DNA of 64,000 nt from Druceiella hillmani (taxonomy: Eukaryota; Arthropoda; Insecta; Lepidoptera; Hepialidae): contig JAYKKI010000087.1 in the NCBI GenBank assembly GCA_039881145.1, positions 8,734,001 through 8,798,000 of the forward strand, read 5' to 3'. Below, piece after piece: positions 11,148 through 24,195 of the stretch. Each line of letters starts with the position of its first letter. Position 1 is the stretch's first letter. The notes under the pieces were generated by a model that saw nothing but the letters and a program-made list of their open reading frames with translations, had not been told where the DNA came from and searched no databases. The translations under genes were made by a program, and so were the position numbers.

Positions 11148-13610
11148 ATAAAATTATTTTCGAGACTGAAGAAATTGAAGTTTGACTTTTTCTATTGTTC
11201 AATTCCAAATCACTGTATCGAACTAAAGCGAGATGGAGGTTATCTCTGAATAACATAGGAACATTTCTTTATAAATGTATTGATAGCTTTACGTTTATTA
11301 TTGTTGTGAACCATTCTCATGACAGTCCATGATGGAAACCCGATATGTGTCACAATATATCATGTTAACACGATATCCTTCCACGCAACTTTTTTCTCAA
11401 AGATTTTAACTGAACTTCACCAGCGCAGGAAAAACAATATAGGAAATAGGTTATATGAATTCGCTTACCAACATGCGTATATATAAATTGAAAATCTTAC
11501 AGTTAATCTGACGCTGATATATTATATATGATACTGATATATATGACGCTGTTGTGTTATGCTCCAAGCTACATAACTATAACCGAGAAGAGTATGCTCT
11601 CGGCGCTGGCGCTCTATATCGGTGGAAAGTGCTCGTAAAATTTATCGGGATTAAATAGACAAACTTTACATTTTAATATTGAAAATATTTTGTTTAACAA
11701 ATAAATCTTATTAATTAGCATAATTATACATTTTACACGCTTTATATTATCTTCATTTGTACGTATTTTTCAATTAAATTGTTATCCACTTCCAGAAGAT
11801 CGAATAATTTAAAATGTTGTATACTTGGAGAAGCATATTCATAGAGTAGTATTTGTGGATTAAACATTATTTAATATTTAAAAATATGGTACAATTAATT
11901 CATTGCAACTAATAGTTTAAAACATCAAATTATAATTGATACCTGCTAAAATGGCCAGCTACTACTTTAGAACGGAACATCATACCTAGTTTTATGTTTG
12001 AGATATTGGTGAAACTAGTCAATAGATATCTAGTCGTAATGTTCAGACTTACTTTAGTGTCACTTGCTGCTTTTAAGCCACAATTCTTATGAATTTACTA
12101 TGTAAAAATTGTATGCAAATGTTTTTTGATCTGCAAAAACAAGACGAATTTTAATTTTTGTATATTACAAATATCAATAAAAAATTAAAGTACTAGTATA
12201 GAAAGTGAACGCCAAACTATTATGAGTCACTTTTTGCCGCGTAATTTAAATGACAATTATTTAAAAATATTGAACCGATTCTTATAATTACACGGGGCAT
12301 AATAGCCCCATTACTGTGTTTTTTTTAACGTCCAACGTAATGCAAAAATATTCACACAAATCCCAACATGAAATCGCAGGTAATCAATGTACATTCATAA
12401 AAGTCCAATTTCTGTGACTGAGAATATTCATATTTTCTGAAACAAATAAAGTAAATGTAGCATTATATTTTAAGTAAATCGATTGAAACTGGACCTCTAT
12501 ATCAAGAAGAGCAATTTCCTTAGTCTTTGCAACAAATTTAGGAAGAGAGGGTCATCTTGAGACAAACAAATTGCCTCCTTGAATACGAGATAACGAACCG
12601 CCACAATGAGCGTTTGCCACAATATGTCCTTCGAGGTCATGTGTGGATAGGACCACGGGTGAATAGTATTTCTCTTCCATATTGGCATTATTGTTTCAAA
12701 TTTCAAGATATACTCAGACTATTTATGTGGTTCGAACTAATAGATTTCAAACCATATTTCATTTGAAGAATATTTTTATGAAATACGTAGTAGTTAATAA
12801 TACGGTGCAATTTATGACGAAATCTGGCTTTATTTACAATTGCTCTAATATAATAATAAAAAAAATTATTGGAATGAGTAATTTATTTTAAACAGTTAAA
12901 AATTTCGTATTTTTCCTGGCATAAACTTTCTTATCTTTCTCTTGAAAGTAAAGTTTTCTAAAATGATTTTTCAACCGATTCCTACAATGTCACATACATT
13001 CATGGCCTAAAAATATATTTATTTTGACATTAATTTTTCTGAATTGTACTGAAGTTTAATACATCAGTGAAGAGAACCCGAAAACACTGTCTTGTTTTTG
13101 GGTTTACTAATTATTAATTTAAGGTGATGGGGCGAATGAAGTTAAGATATATATTTTTAAATTGTAAGAAGGTTAGGGGAAAGGTGAATCTTAACAATTA
13201 AAATATTTTTTTAAAATAATATTAAATGTCTTCAGGGTACTATGCATTTTCTAAACCTTTTATATCTGTAATCTACATTCTAATGAATATTTTGGAGAAA
13301 AAACTAAACCTCAATGAAATTTTACTTTAAAAGTAAATATATTTTTGTAATAGACTAAGGATTCCGTGATGCAATTTGATATTGAAAAGATGAAAATATG
13401 TCGGAATCGTTAAACTATTATCAACATAAAAAGCAACGAATAAGATTACTTCCTCGCAAAGGCAAGTTATTCTTATTTTGTAACAAACATAAGTTGTGTA
13501 ACAAATACTAATCGCAGATTTTATACGATTTGTCCTTCCAATCGTTTTAGAAGAAAAGTGCATTTTCTGATTATTCATGCTCGCTGCAAAATAAATTGAG
13601 AAAGATTGTG

Positions 13611-13668
13611 TTACGGTAAACGAATTGTAACTTAAGACTCATCTTAAGTTACAATTCGTTTACCGTAA
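13611..13668 (+). repeat. Perfect hairpin, 27-bp arms, 4-base loop
   Basis: 13611-13637 and 13642-13668 are exact reverse complements with loop ctca. The pairing stops sharply at both ends. Confidence 0.95.
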
Positions 13669-13989
13669 TTTAGGGTTGAAATAATAGGAGACAATTAGGT
13701 TGTTGATTTTGTTTCATAGGATTTGAATATATAGGCTTAGTAATATATTTTTTAAAAGAAGGTCCATACTATATAGATAATAGAACAAAATACTTTGTTT
13801 GCTTCACGGCGGAAAAAAGTTCTTTACTTACAAAAATAATGTCTTAAAAAAGAAATCTTATTAATTCCAATAAATAACTAGCAGTAGGAATAGAACAAGA
13901 ATGAATAAGATTCGACAGTTTCAATATGAATCTTCTAAAGAATGAACCGCTTGCAATGCGGTCCAATTTGTATTTCGTTTGTAGACGTT

Positions 13990-14105
13990 TTATGAACCAA
14001 ATCGAGACGCGGTTTGAATCCTCACCTCTCCACTATCTATTAGATCATATAATTCTGAAAGCCGTGTTCTTTTATACACCCCTATTGCACTATCAAACCG
14101 CACAT
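13990..14105 (+). repeat. SINE-like dispersed repeat, left-arm copy
   Basis: The sequence contains gcggtttgaatcctc, close to a pol III B box (GGTTCRANNCC), followed about 65 bases later by tatacacccctattgcacta. The reverse complement of 44578-44722 has the same order (cagtttgaactctc, then tatatccctattgtacta). The pair sits at mirrored positions in the two arms. Family unknown. The 67-codon ORF over it (13926-14129) has no counterpart in the other copy. Confidence 0.6.
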
Positions 14106-14873
14106 GTACCGTTAGTGAAGGCAGCTTAGCCGAAACTAGGTCACGGTGTCACGGTTTTGCATACTTCAGATACTTCAGCAGCAGAAAATCATTTTAAAAA
14201 TGACCAGCAATTACTTTACAAGACGCGTTTCTGTTCAAGAAGAGAAATGTTTTATTTAATTGAGCTTTCGCAAGCAAAGCCAAAAGGCGACCTGCTAGAT
14301 TATTTGCTTTCTTCATAAAGCTTTACTAGTCAGTAATACATAAATTACATGCAAGTTTCTAAAAAAATATAATGTCAGCAATTATAGCCAAGTCAATAAT
14401 GACTTCGCTAAACTTTTAATTATTTCTTGTGTTGTTTATAATTTGCACAAAGAAATTTGTCAAGTACGAGTAGAATTTACATTACGAGCTTTCCGCACAT
14501 ATTTAAGTACTTTTTAATATTTTATATATAGTATATAGTATTTTTATTAAATTATTTACAAAAATTGATGTTTCAAAATGTAAATATATCGCTTACTGTA
14601 TTTTTCAAGAGTCTTAAAGTATAGTTTATATTTTAAAAATGACAAGATCTTTGAAAATTGCTTTAGTTTTCTTGTAATCTTCTAGTCAGAGTTCATGAAC
14701 TGTTTTTTTTTTCATAAACTTGTTTTCGTTCAGAAAATTTGGAAGTATGTGAGGTGAGTGGATTGTTATATTTTTGCCTTTTTTTTAGAAATTGTTCCAA
14801 ATATTTAATTTTACAAAATATACGAGTACATTTCAAATTATTACAAAATGTAAGGGTATATTTGAAATGATTG

Positions 14874-14877
<4 letters not shown>

Positions 14878-14928
<51 letters not shown>

Positions 14929-14930
14929 AC
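14878..14930. repeat. (TA)n microsatellite
   Basis: About 50 bases of TA ending in gtata. It lies in a part of the left arm with no mapped partner. Confidence 0.95.
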
Positions 14931-16024
14931 AAAAAAAATTTCAAGTGATTTATTATCTGTCTTTAATTCCTAAACAAAAATTATGAAATAATTAGCTTAT
15001 GCCAAATACAGGGAATAATAAGATGTATGCAACCTTTTATAATTGAAATCTCACCAACTTGATAAAAACTGAAGCTTTGTAAAAAATTTTAACCAAACCA
15101 AACATGTTTGATTTGTCTTTTTTTACTAATATTTCTTCAATAAAGTTATTAAAAAATATTCCAACTCTTAATTTTGTTTGGAAATTATAAGATGTTATTA
15201 AAAAAAATATTTGAAAATAAAATAAAAAATTATTTTTTTTTCCCTATATATTGATTATTTTCCAGAATACTTAACATAGGTACAAAAAGCCATTTTATAA
15301 TTGTTCGTGGTTTAAATTTGACACAACCAGAAGGAAAATATGCATATCAAAATGAAAAAAAAATCATACACAGTCGTGCAAGGAAATATGTTTGTGAGAA
15401 GCGTTACTCGCAGTTAAAAAAAATATTATTTTAATAGTAATGCTCTACCTGTTTTCATAACTATATTATCTATATTGCAATAGGTGAAAAATCAAAATTA
15501 TTTATTACAACCATTTAAATTATTAAATCAATCACCGGCTAAGATTCTAACCAAATATTATTTTCACGGTTATAGTAAAATTATTTTTAATTGTGTTATA
15601 AAATTTCGCTTGCAATAACTCTGAATTTATTACTTGTTTAGTAGAGGAACTAATAAAGTTTTTCTCTCGTCTCTTTATTAAACTATGGATTAAACTTTTT
15701 GTAGAGAGTTACGAGAGAGTTACGTTATTTAAAAACAAAATATTTCCAAGGATCTTTTTATCTACTTTTGACTATACCATATAAAATGATATTATATCAT
15801 GTGCATAAAAGAGAAATTAAATATAGTTTGTTAATAATTAAGCATTCAGCAAGAATTTTCCTATTCATGTACGTGGATGCGTTTGTATTCGTTCAGAAAA
15901 CCTCATTTTGCGGCATCAAAGTGAAATCCAATTAAATTAACATAGACGGAATCGGTTCCTCCAGAATCGTTACCCTGTTATCGTGGTAAGAAAAGAAGTA
16001 AGTTTTCTTCTTTTCTTTATATAG

Positions 16025-16070
16025 AAACCAATTTTCGAAACTGCTAGATCGATTTTAATTAAATTTTCAT
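16025..16070 (+). repeat. Degenerate dispersed-repeat motif
   Basis: cgaaactgctagatcgattt followed by taattaaattttcat resembles the aaactactgaacCGATTTtnatgAAATTT core found in many arthropod repeats. Short, so low confidence. Confidence 0.35.
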
Positions 16071-17224
16071 TGTTTTTTATGATCACATCATATGCAGGCG
16101 GTATGATCATGAAAGGCAATGAAATGATGACGCGCAGTGATATGATATACTCAAGAAAGTCGGAAAAAAATTGCTTGGTTTTTGAATTTCACCGATAAAA
16201 CTAAAACGTAACATTAATATAACGTATGAAATAATTATTTTACTGGTAAAATATTTTTAAAACATTTTATTACCAAAATGAGATTTTATCAATTTTACAA
16301 GCAATTATGTTCCCACGGCAAGAGAGGTTATTTAAATACATTAATATATTAATATATGTTATCAAAGAGAATACCAACCTTACGTTAGATAATTTGATTA
16401 TTACTTATATGGCCCTCTATGTTGAATTACGTTAACGTAAAACTAAGCCAGAAAAGCCGCTAATCTATTATGTACGTTATTTCCGTGATTCAAAGTTACA
16501 GAGATACAACCGAAAAATTACTAGTAATGTTCACACTTATAGGGTTCTGTAAACACTTGCGTAAATATGAATATTTAAGGAGTCAAAGTATTTCTATTAA
16601 ATTATTTACGTACATTAGTATTATTTTCACTGTTTCTAATATATAAAATAGTACACCTCACACAAGCAAAGACGTATTAAATCATCGCTATAGTTTTACG
16701 CTAAACTTTACGTTTTTTCCCTAATTTTAATTTTAGCATGTTCGGAGAAAATTTGGTTTTGTAAATAATTTTAGGGAACACCTTTTAAACTATTTTACAC
16801 AATATTCAGAAACAAATAGTTTTAAATACCTTACACCTTACCCTTTCAACGAGTGTCCTGCACAATGCATAAAATGAAAATAATATCGACAATTTCAACT
16901 GGCCTATATTACATTTCCATCTAAATATTTTGCAGTGTTATTTTTGATATCCTCGTATGCCGAAAGTAGCGATAATGGATTAGCATTAATTTTTGGTATT
17001 GTGGCTATACTAATAGAAAACTTTATCGCTACCCAAATTTCAAATTATTATGTCGAATTATTTCTGAGAAAAACGTTTATAACAGATAGCGGGACAGATA
17101 TGTGTCATGATATAAAGTACAAATGAACTATCTCAATTTGGTATGATCGAAATTAAACCACGTTTGTTATAAATTTATATCATAAAGCTAATATCAAGTG
17201 AATTTATTGCTTAATAATGTTTCG

Positions 17225-17860
17225 TTTGTTAAAGCTCAAGCAGAGACTATCATTGAATTCAAGGTTACAACTCTTAAATCCTGTTGTTGCAGATATACTA
17301 CCTACTCAAAGTATGAGACTTGAGGAACTGCAGTTTTTAAACCAATTTTGTTGGTCTCAAGTAAAGACTCCATTATAGAACTCCGGGTTTCAACTCAATT
17401 GTCCTGATGCTACAAAGGTATCGCCTTCCCAAATCGTAGGACTTAAGAGTATGCTGTTTTGAAGATAGTACTTTGAGTATCAAGCAAATTTCCATCATAT
17501 AATTTCAGGTGAAACGTCCTTAGTCCTGATATTATATGGGTATTGCCTGTCTTGACAGCAAGACTTTAGAATCTGCTGTTTTTAAGGTAGTATTATAAGT
17601 CTCTAGCAGACGCTGCCATAAAGCTGCAGATTCGAACTCCTCGGTATTCACAATATGGGGGTACTATTTATTAAACCATGAGACTTAAGAATATGCTGTT
17701 TATTATGTAAGCTTTGTGAATTTCAAGCACAGATTCCATCATTGAATTCTGGGTTCCAACTCCACATTCCTCATACTGTGTGGGGACTGTCTGGTTAAAT
17801 ATTGAAAGTAGAGGACCTGGGGTTTTTAAATTAGTATTTTTATCCTCATTGAATTTAGAT
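17225..17860 (+). repeat. Degenerate tandem array, about 122-bp unit, five copies
   Basis: About five head-to-tail units can be aligned by eye. Each starts with a ctcaagcaga-like segment, continues through an aactcc...cctgat-like middle and a gagacttaagaa-like segment, and ends in tgctgtttttaa with a tagtattt-like tail. Unit starts are near 17235, 17355, 17479, 17602 and 17726. The units are strongly diverged from each other. The same array, reverse-complemented and with shared flanking sequence, is at 42945-43625, so the array predates the inverted duplication. No ORF runs through it. Confidence 0.8.
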
Positions 17861-17949
17861 TCGTATTGCTTATTTTGTCATGAGCAAGAAAATAATAAAA
17901 TAAATAGAAATATAAGTATATACAGGCACATAGAAATGCGTGAATAAGT

Positions 17950-18247
17950 AGCAGGTAGGTAGATAAGTAAAAATAAGTAAAAGCAGGTAATTACAAAAAT
18001 ATAGAAATTGCAATATTAGTAGGCAGATAAGTGTGTGTACATAAATATAAACAAAAGGATGAAGTAACTAGGCTATTTGTTGACATATATGTAGTGTCTA
18101 CTTGTATATAAAGGCTTAAAATATTTACTACGTTGAAGCCAAAAGAGTGAATGTGATTTACATGTCCGTATCTATGTATGTACGCATGTATTTACGTATG
18201 TGTACAAACAAGCATGTATTACGTATATAAATTTATTTAGGTTCATT
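17950..18247 (+). repeat. Dispersed repeat, copy 1 (direct orientation with 36.15 kb)
   Basis: The sequence shares with 36150-36437, in the same orientation, a gtaggtag-like start, a tactacg...gtgatttacatgtccgta segment, and an identical 3' edge atttaggttcatta. The two copies diverge immediately after that edge (18247 and 36437). Only the 3' half aligns well. Family unknown. It follows the tandem array in the left arm and lies in a left-specific segment. Confidence 0.6.
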
Positions 18248-19392
18248 ACACCCTACTAACAACTCTTCTAATTTCAATAAATAAGATGTTATCGATATTA
18301 AATTCATAGTAAGTTCCTGACGTTCCTTGTAACAGAGGACATCAAAAGCACTTAAAATTGATGAATAAAACTTGATTACGAAATTTTTAACCGAATTTAA
18401 ATAAATAAAGAACGCACTAAACATTTTAAAGTAAATTATAATAGGAGTGCTTAGTTGGATGTTATGCATTACAATAACGCTTCCACACATAAATAAATTT
18501 GCAAAATGCTACAAGATTTTTTGTCAGTATCAAGTGAAATACTGTATTTATCTGTGCGTATGCATATAGATGGGCATATTCTTGAGAGAAGGTAAAACCG
18601 TCAATTTGACATCAATTCCAAAAAATCTTTAGCAGTGAAAATATTTTGCGAATTTATGTATTTCGAAAACGATATATTACCGCAAAAGTTTCGTAGATCC
18701 ATATAAATACTCGTAATTTCATTATTTTATACTTTTCACGGTACTTTTTATTTGGCTGCTATTTGAGGTTGGTTCATTTTTTTTTAAAGAATATATTTAA
18801 ATTTTTAAAATGGAAGTATACCCCATTATACAGAAGACCATCGACTTTTTTAACATAAGTAATATTAATATGACAAATGTTTGTTTAATTACCATGTATT
18901 TTGTTATCCTTATTCAGGTGACGTGTATATTAGAATGACTAATTGAATATAAAATGAAAGACATTTTTATTACAATAAGGTTGCCAATCCATTAACAAAA
19001 TATATAAAAATATTGCATGAGAATCTCTAGTCTATGTCGAATGCCCTCACCAGTATATATAGTATATTTGATAATTTGAAAAAAATCTTTCAATGATTGA
19101 TTATTGGATTAATTTAGTTATAAAATTATTTGTACTTAGAACATTACGTAGAATATTTCCGTTTAAATATAAGTGTACTGATTACGCATTTATATTTGCA
19201 GAATATAAAAGAGGTGGGCTGGCCTGCTAACTCTATTTCCCATGAAAGTGTTAATTGTAATAAAGCTATGTTTGGTATAAATTTTGTATCTCATATTGCT
19301 CTATTGATGCTGTCGCTCTGATTAGAATTGGCCTAGAGTTGTAAATAAAAGAAATTATCTTTGATTCCGAGTTCATTATAAATCTTTCCATA

Positions 19393-19443
19393 TATATGTA
19401 CACACACACACACACGTGCATCTGTATGTGTGTATGTGTGTAA
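19393..19443. repeat. (CA)n then (TG)n microsatellite
   Basis: A cacacacacacacacg run followed by a tgtatgtgtgtatgtgtg run, giving a weak inverted arrangement. Confidence 0.85.
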
Positions 19444-20369
19444 TATTTGAAATAACCATTCATTTTCTGCTGAGTATGGTGAATGGTTGGTGTTGACCAA
19501 TTATAATCTCTCTGTGAAATTTATGAACTTAATAAAGCTCACAAACTTCATGGACTTTTCAAAGATACACGTGTTTTCACCTAAACTATTGTATTAAACT
19601 TAAAATTAATAAACACATGACTCAGTGTATCATAGAATGATTTATATTAGTCACATGGAAAACGGAAAATATTTTTTTACAAAATCTTTTAAACAAAAGC
19701 CGATAAATGGTTACAGATAACTTTCGTCTTATGTTTTTGGGGAAAATTCGAAAAAAAATATTTTTATACTAATTAATCAACGTTGTGTAGTACAAAAATA
19801 ACATTAAACGTGCCAATATCGTTTTACATAAACTTGTGAAACAAGATTAGAAGTCTGATCTTAATGCGTTAAATTAAATGGCGGTTTAAGTATAAATTAA
19901 CAATAAGAATAATGTTAAAAGGAATGATCCCGTTTCCTATCTTAATAATAGGAATCAGAAGTATTCCTAATTGATTAAACATTTCGAAGGTTACATGCAG
20001 GCAAAGCAGGAAGTCAAACCTATTCTAAAACGACTTGCACATACTCATTTTTATGGTAAATTATTAAACATATTTTGTTTTAGCTTATCACTGATAGCAA
20101 TTTAGGAAACAATATTAAAAATTTTAAAAATGTCAGGTACAAAATATTACATCATCCAAATGACAATCATTCATCGCTATACAATAATGAAATCGAGCGG
20201 CAAATGGTGGACTCTATCATTAGTCCTCACCCTTGCAATAATTTCTTGTGTAACGGTATGCAATATCCGTACTTCGCATATTCGTGTAACCGCACACAAT
20301 GAAATTTCCAATGAAACACAATTTCACAATGAAAATGATAAAAAATTGCTTTAGTTTTTTAGTATTTTT

Positions 20370-20416
20370 TAATATTACTACACTTGTGTGTATGATACAC
20401 AAATGTAGTAATATTA
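20370..20416 (+). repeat. Short hairpin, 20-bp arms, one mismatch
   Basis: Arms 20370-20389 and 20397-20416 pair around the loop gtatgat. It follows a run of six T and lies just beyond the mapped edge of the left arm. Confidence 0.85.
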
Positions 20417-21866
20417 CGAATAAAGTATTTAGACTATCGATTATCAATACTCGTCGAAAACATAAACATAGTTAAACTCCATTGAGTGGCTATGAAAAAG
20501 TATCTATACAATCTGAATAATATAATACTTCACTTGGATTATTATTAACCTCTTTATGAAATTGTTTATTACGTAAATTTATAGAATCTTTGAACTAAAT
20601 CTTTTGGTTTTAAAAATGTTCTTCTGCCGCATAATGAGCTTTTTTTCATTATAAATTATTATTAGGTCAAAACATTTTAAAATACGCTAGAACTTTTGTT
20701 TTGCGACACTCTCATAAATACCGGTAGTATTTTATTGCATGCGAGACTTGTAATATAATCACATTTTCCAAACAGACTATTTAAAAAGAAAATGTTCGTA
20801 GATTTTAAGGGTGTCATATTTTAAAAAATATTTTATTTGACATATTTTATTTGTATCATATTTTACAAAAAATATTGGAAACCAGTTGATTTGTATACAT
20901 GAGTATTGGTAATAATGCAAAAGTCTAAATGCTCCAGTTCTAATATAATATACTTCATATTTCTTATACCCGTATATGGCACAAAATAAAATAAACCTGA
21001 ACTAAAATGTTTATCAACGGAGATAGAAAAAACATTGTGACATTTTGATTGAAAATTTTGCAAGAAAAACAGTCTTTCGGTACTTTTACAAATTAGGCTA
21101 ATAGCAAAAATATTTACTGACTTGGTAAAATTGTTGTCCATTTATAATTTGTGATCATATAATTTCGTTAACCTCAAAAGCGTGTAGTGATTCATATTCA
21201 GTAAAAAATTAGTAAGTCTTTCTTTGGTATATTTTTCCAAGAGTAACTATGGATGACTTGCTAAAAATTTCTTGAAAAATTCAAGAGCCCCGAACCAAAT
21301 ATTGGAATTTAACTTATACTTATTGCATGATAAAATAGCACATATGTTTCATCAAAAAATCGTAAAGCACGCGTAGTCCTTATGCCGTATAATGTTACTT
21401 ATTATCAGTTTTTTTCCTTTACATGATATGAGGCAAACGCACCTTAAAATATAAAAAGTCCTTCTTAGTGAGCATTAACGTATATTATATATTAGGTGTT
21501 TCTGTGACATTATTGACGTGGAAACATTCAAAACACGCTGATAAATTAACGTTAAGATTAATACACGTACCATCATCTACTGCAGTAATTGGGAAAGTTA
21601 ACTTTTTTAATTAAATACATTTTGCTTCGGATCTTCCAACTTTCTCTAATAATAGATTACTGTAAAACGTATCGCATATTTTAACTCCGGACCTAAATAA
21701 ATTCACCAGTTAAAACTTAATCGACACCCTCTTAGCGGCTTTAAGGATAAACGTACCAACATCCCTGAAATAATTTTGTTGTATCCTTTTACTTTTATTA
21801 TCTGCTCCTGAATTATTTATTAGCCAATATTTTCAATATAATGACAGTCTAATACAACAGTTTTGT

Positions 21867-21868
<2 letters not shown>

Positions 21869-21906
<38 letters not shown>
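21869..21906. repeat. (TA)n microsatellite
   Basis: About 38 bases of TA. Confidence 0.95.
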
Positions 21907-21909
<3 letters not shown>

Positions 21910-23113
21910 TAGGGATTATGTTGAAGATACATTTAACATATTAAGATATATAATTAAATTATATATACAGAAGTGTGTCTCTAGAAACGTATCACTATTC
22001 TCTAAATGACATCTCAATGGAATTATTTAAAGCCATCGGGTTTGTTTCATATCGTTAATATCGGCATTAGACTGCTTTTAATTTAAATAAATTTTGGTTA
22101 TTAACATTTTTTAAAAGCTTTTCCCTGTCATAAACATCACTGTGCGGCTATAAAAGACATTACTGGTGATGATTTCATTTCCCAATTCGTTTTCCTGAAT
22201 ACTTTTCAGTTGAACAAATAGCTTTAAATTATTTTTCTCGAAATCTGTATTTATTACGATGCTAATAAAAAATATGTAATCTAAAATAATAATGTAATCT
22301 AAAATAATAGAACAAAATATTTACTAATAATAATGAAGAAGGAAACCTTGGTAATTTTATCCACACTTTAAAAATAAATTTGCAAGTTCTTTTTATTTAT
22401 TTCTATAAAATTGCAAATGTTAGATTATTTATTTTTTTATTGTGTACAATAACGTAGCGATAAATACTGTAAACTGCTTCAGAGAAATATCGCATATCTT
22501 GGAAAGAAAACTGTGCAACAAACTCACTTTCGATGTGTGACATTTCTAAGTTCCGATAAGTTGAGAAAATATAGGAAGCATGTGCAAGTTTTAATCTCGA
22601 ACATGTTTCCACTATTTGTTTCCAATATCGGTGTGGATGCACGGTTATCTATTATTTTATAATTTCTTTCTTTATAATTATCAGACTTTATTTGAAATAC
22701 TCGAATTTATAAAATTTATAAAATTTATACAATAAATGGCATATGTTATATAAACAGTCTAATTATATACGATTAGACGTAATTTAAATGTTTCGTGAAT
22801 TTTTATTAATATAGATAAACGTAACACTTTTTTTCTTCTTTCTATGTACTTTGAAGATTGTGTCTGTAAAAATGGAAGTATACAATTCGAATTGTAAATA
22901 CTTTTTAACCCAATTTTAAAGAGCAATTCGGTGGTATTGCTCTTAAAAGAATTCATCGCTTTTTCTTGAATAATATATAATTTTATTTTCACTAACTTTC
23001 ATCACCTTTTCATTAACTTTTCTTTTAATTATATACCAAATATATCAAAGAAAGTTATAAAATAAAAACATAAACTAATTATCTTTTTACTGTAGCAATA
23101 TTTTTTTCCGCTC

Positions 23114-23261
23114 GTGGCAACTTTTTTTCAATAATGTTTTGGAACATTTTCGTGTAATTAGGACTCATGTGACTTTAAACGACGCGTCGCTTTTTTTTCA
23201 AAAATGTCTATGTATTTTTTGGAACATTTTCGTGTAGTTTGGACTTATGTGACCTTAAACG
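23114..23261 (+). repeat. Two-copy tandem repeat, about 80-bp unit
   Basis: Unit one is 23114-23181 and unit two 23184-23261. They share the segment ggaacattttcgtgta, followed by tgtgac and ttaaacg at the same spacing, and an upstream poly-T run. Confidence 0.8.
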
Positions 23262-23737
23262 TATCTTTTGTAAATTTATTTGAGTTTTTTCGTACAAAAA
23301 GAATAAATTTTTCATCTGTCAAAATTCACGAAATATTATAAAATAATTGAAATTCGGGGGAAAAAATGGGTTTTTACAAATTACACAATTTTTAAAAATA
23401 TTTTTTATATGCTTATAAATAAAAAAGTTATTTCATCATTAGAAAATTTCATAACCTTTTCGTAAATGTTTAGTTATAGTTTTCAGTGAAATAATTTTCC
23501 TAATTAGTTGATAATTAAATTTTAGCGGTGCAGAATTCATTTTTAAGGCCTATCTGGTCGATTCCTTAATTAACGCTCGGACTGTAGAGGGTAACTATAA
23601 TTTTTAAAACTGTCATTGGAAGTTTATATGAACAAAAGTTAAAAAATAACGCATGGTTTTGGAGATATAGATATGTCAATTTTAAATTGAACTCTCCTTA
23701 ATGCGATCGACCATATTAAATAGAGATTAAGTGAGCA

Positions 23738-23915
23738 CTGGTTCTTCGAGTGTTAGTCGGGCGCGGCTGGTCTACATAAAGCACACCGCGCACCGCGCTG
23801 CCCCCTATAGCATTGGATGATTCACAGCGAACGCACATATTCGAAGACGCATGGAGCACATTGGTAACAGCTAAGCTCGGTAACGCAGTCTAGCTGGCCA
23901 ATCTCTTGCATTATC
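23738..23915. other. Isolated GC-rich island, no ORF recognised
   Basis: A block rich in CpG (gtcgggcgcggctgg, then caccgcgcaccgcgctgccc) inside very AT-rich DNA. No coding frame, tRNA fold or known family was recognised. It lies upstream of a repeat 3' end plus (TA)n at 24.1 kb, so it may be the body of an interspersed element. A CpG-rich promoter is the main alternative. Confidence 0.4.
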
Positions 23916-24101
23916 TACTGTATTTAGCAGAAAATTTCCTACAGTTTGAGAAGACTATTCTGTACGTATAACTGTAAATATACTTATTTTGAAACTTAAA
24001 TTATTGTAGTTAGAAAAAACTTTAAATATGACCTTCGTTGGTTTTAATGTTTTTAAAATCCTGTGTTTACAATAATTACTTCATTCTTACATAATAATTC
24101 T

Positions 24102-24125
24102 TATAATTTACGCGGGCACCAGCTA

Positions 24126-24192
<67 letters not shown>
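24102..24192 (+). repeat. Repeat 3' end joined to a (TA)n tract
   Basis: ttacgcgggcaccagctagt runs straight into (TA)n (24127-24192) and then a short (TG)n run. A cgcgggcacagctagt-like end followed by a simple repeat is typical of the 3' ends of interspersed repeats in arthropods. The 5' extent is unknown; it may reach back through the GC-rich island at 23.74 kb. Confidence 0.5.

Positions 24193-24195
<3 letters not shown>

Larger units (their letters stand above)
14110..16950. other. Left-arm segment without a mapped partner
   Basis: The matching interval in the right arm (44.0-44.58 kb) is about 2 kb shorter, so much of this DNA is inserted here or deleted there. A (TA)n tract and one degenerate repeat motif are the only features seen. 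Confidence 0.5.
6880..20200 (+). repeat. Left arm of an old large inverted duplication
   Basis: Read on the plus strand, this segment aligns in the same order with the reverse complement of 42.08-55.03 kb. Clear anchors: 7425-7442 pairs with 54050-54069, 7893-7915 with 53608-53630, 9770-9799 with 52150-52177, 10171-10260 with about 51.68-51.78 kb, 12381-12545 with about 47.19-47.35 kb, and 20130-20163 with 42108-42141. The better stretches are about 70-80% identical by eye, with many small indels. Segments found only in this arm include the mariner (10496-11030), a block of about 1 kb with a piggyBac relic (about 8.33-9.3 kb), and 17.88-19.6 kb. The outer edge is not resolved; weak similarity may reach 6.5 kb or further. 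No gene was found in it. It may instead be one copy of a large repeat family. Confidence 0.85.

Noticed and set aside
12497..12766. Overlapping 69-codon ORFs on both strands
   Set aside because: They correspond to the non-coding block aligned with 46.9-47.3 kb; no domain and no conservation of frame.
20130..20354. 74-codon ORF with an internal signal-peptide-like start (MKSSGKWWTLSLVLTLAIIS)
   Set aside because: The aligned right-arm sequence (42.08-42.14 kb) keeps the first part but stops 24 codons in and does not preserve the hydrophobic segment, so the peptide is not maintained.
22403..22642. 79-codon minus-strand ORF with an internal gtgagt donor-like site
   Set aside because: No recognisable domain and no good acceptor upstream; a single hexamer match is expected by chance.
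23114..23261. Two-unit repeat considered as a satellite array
   Set aside because: Only two copies; better described as a simple tandem duplication.
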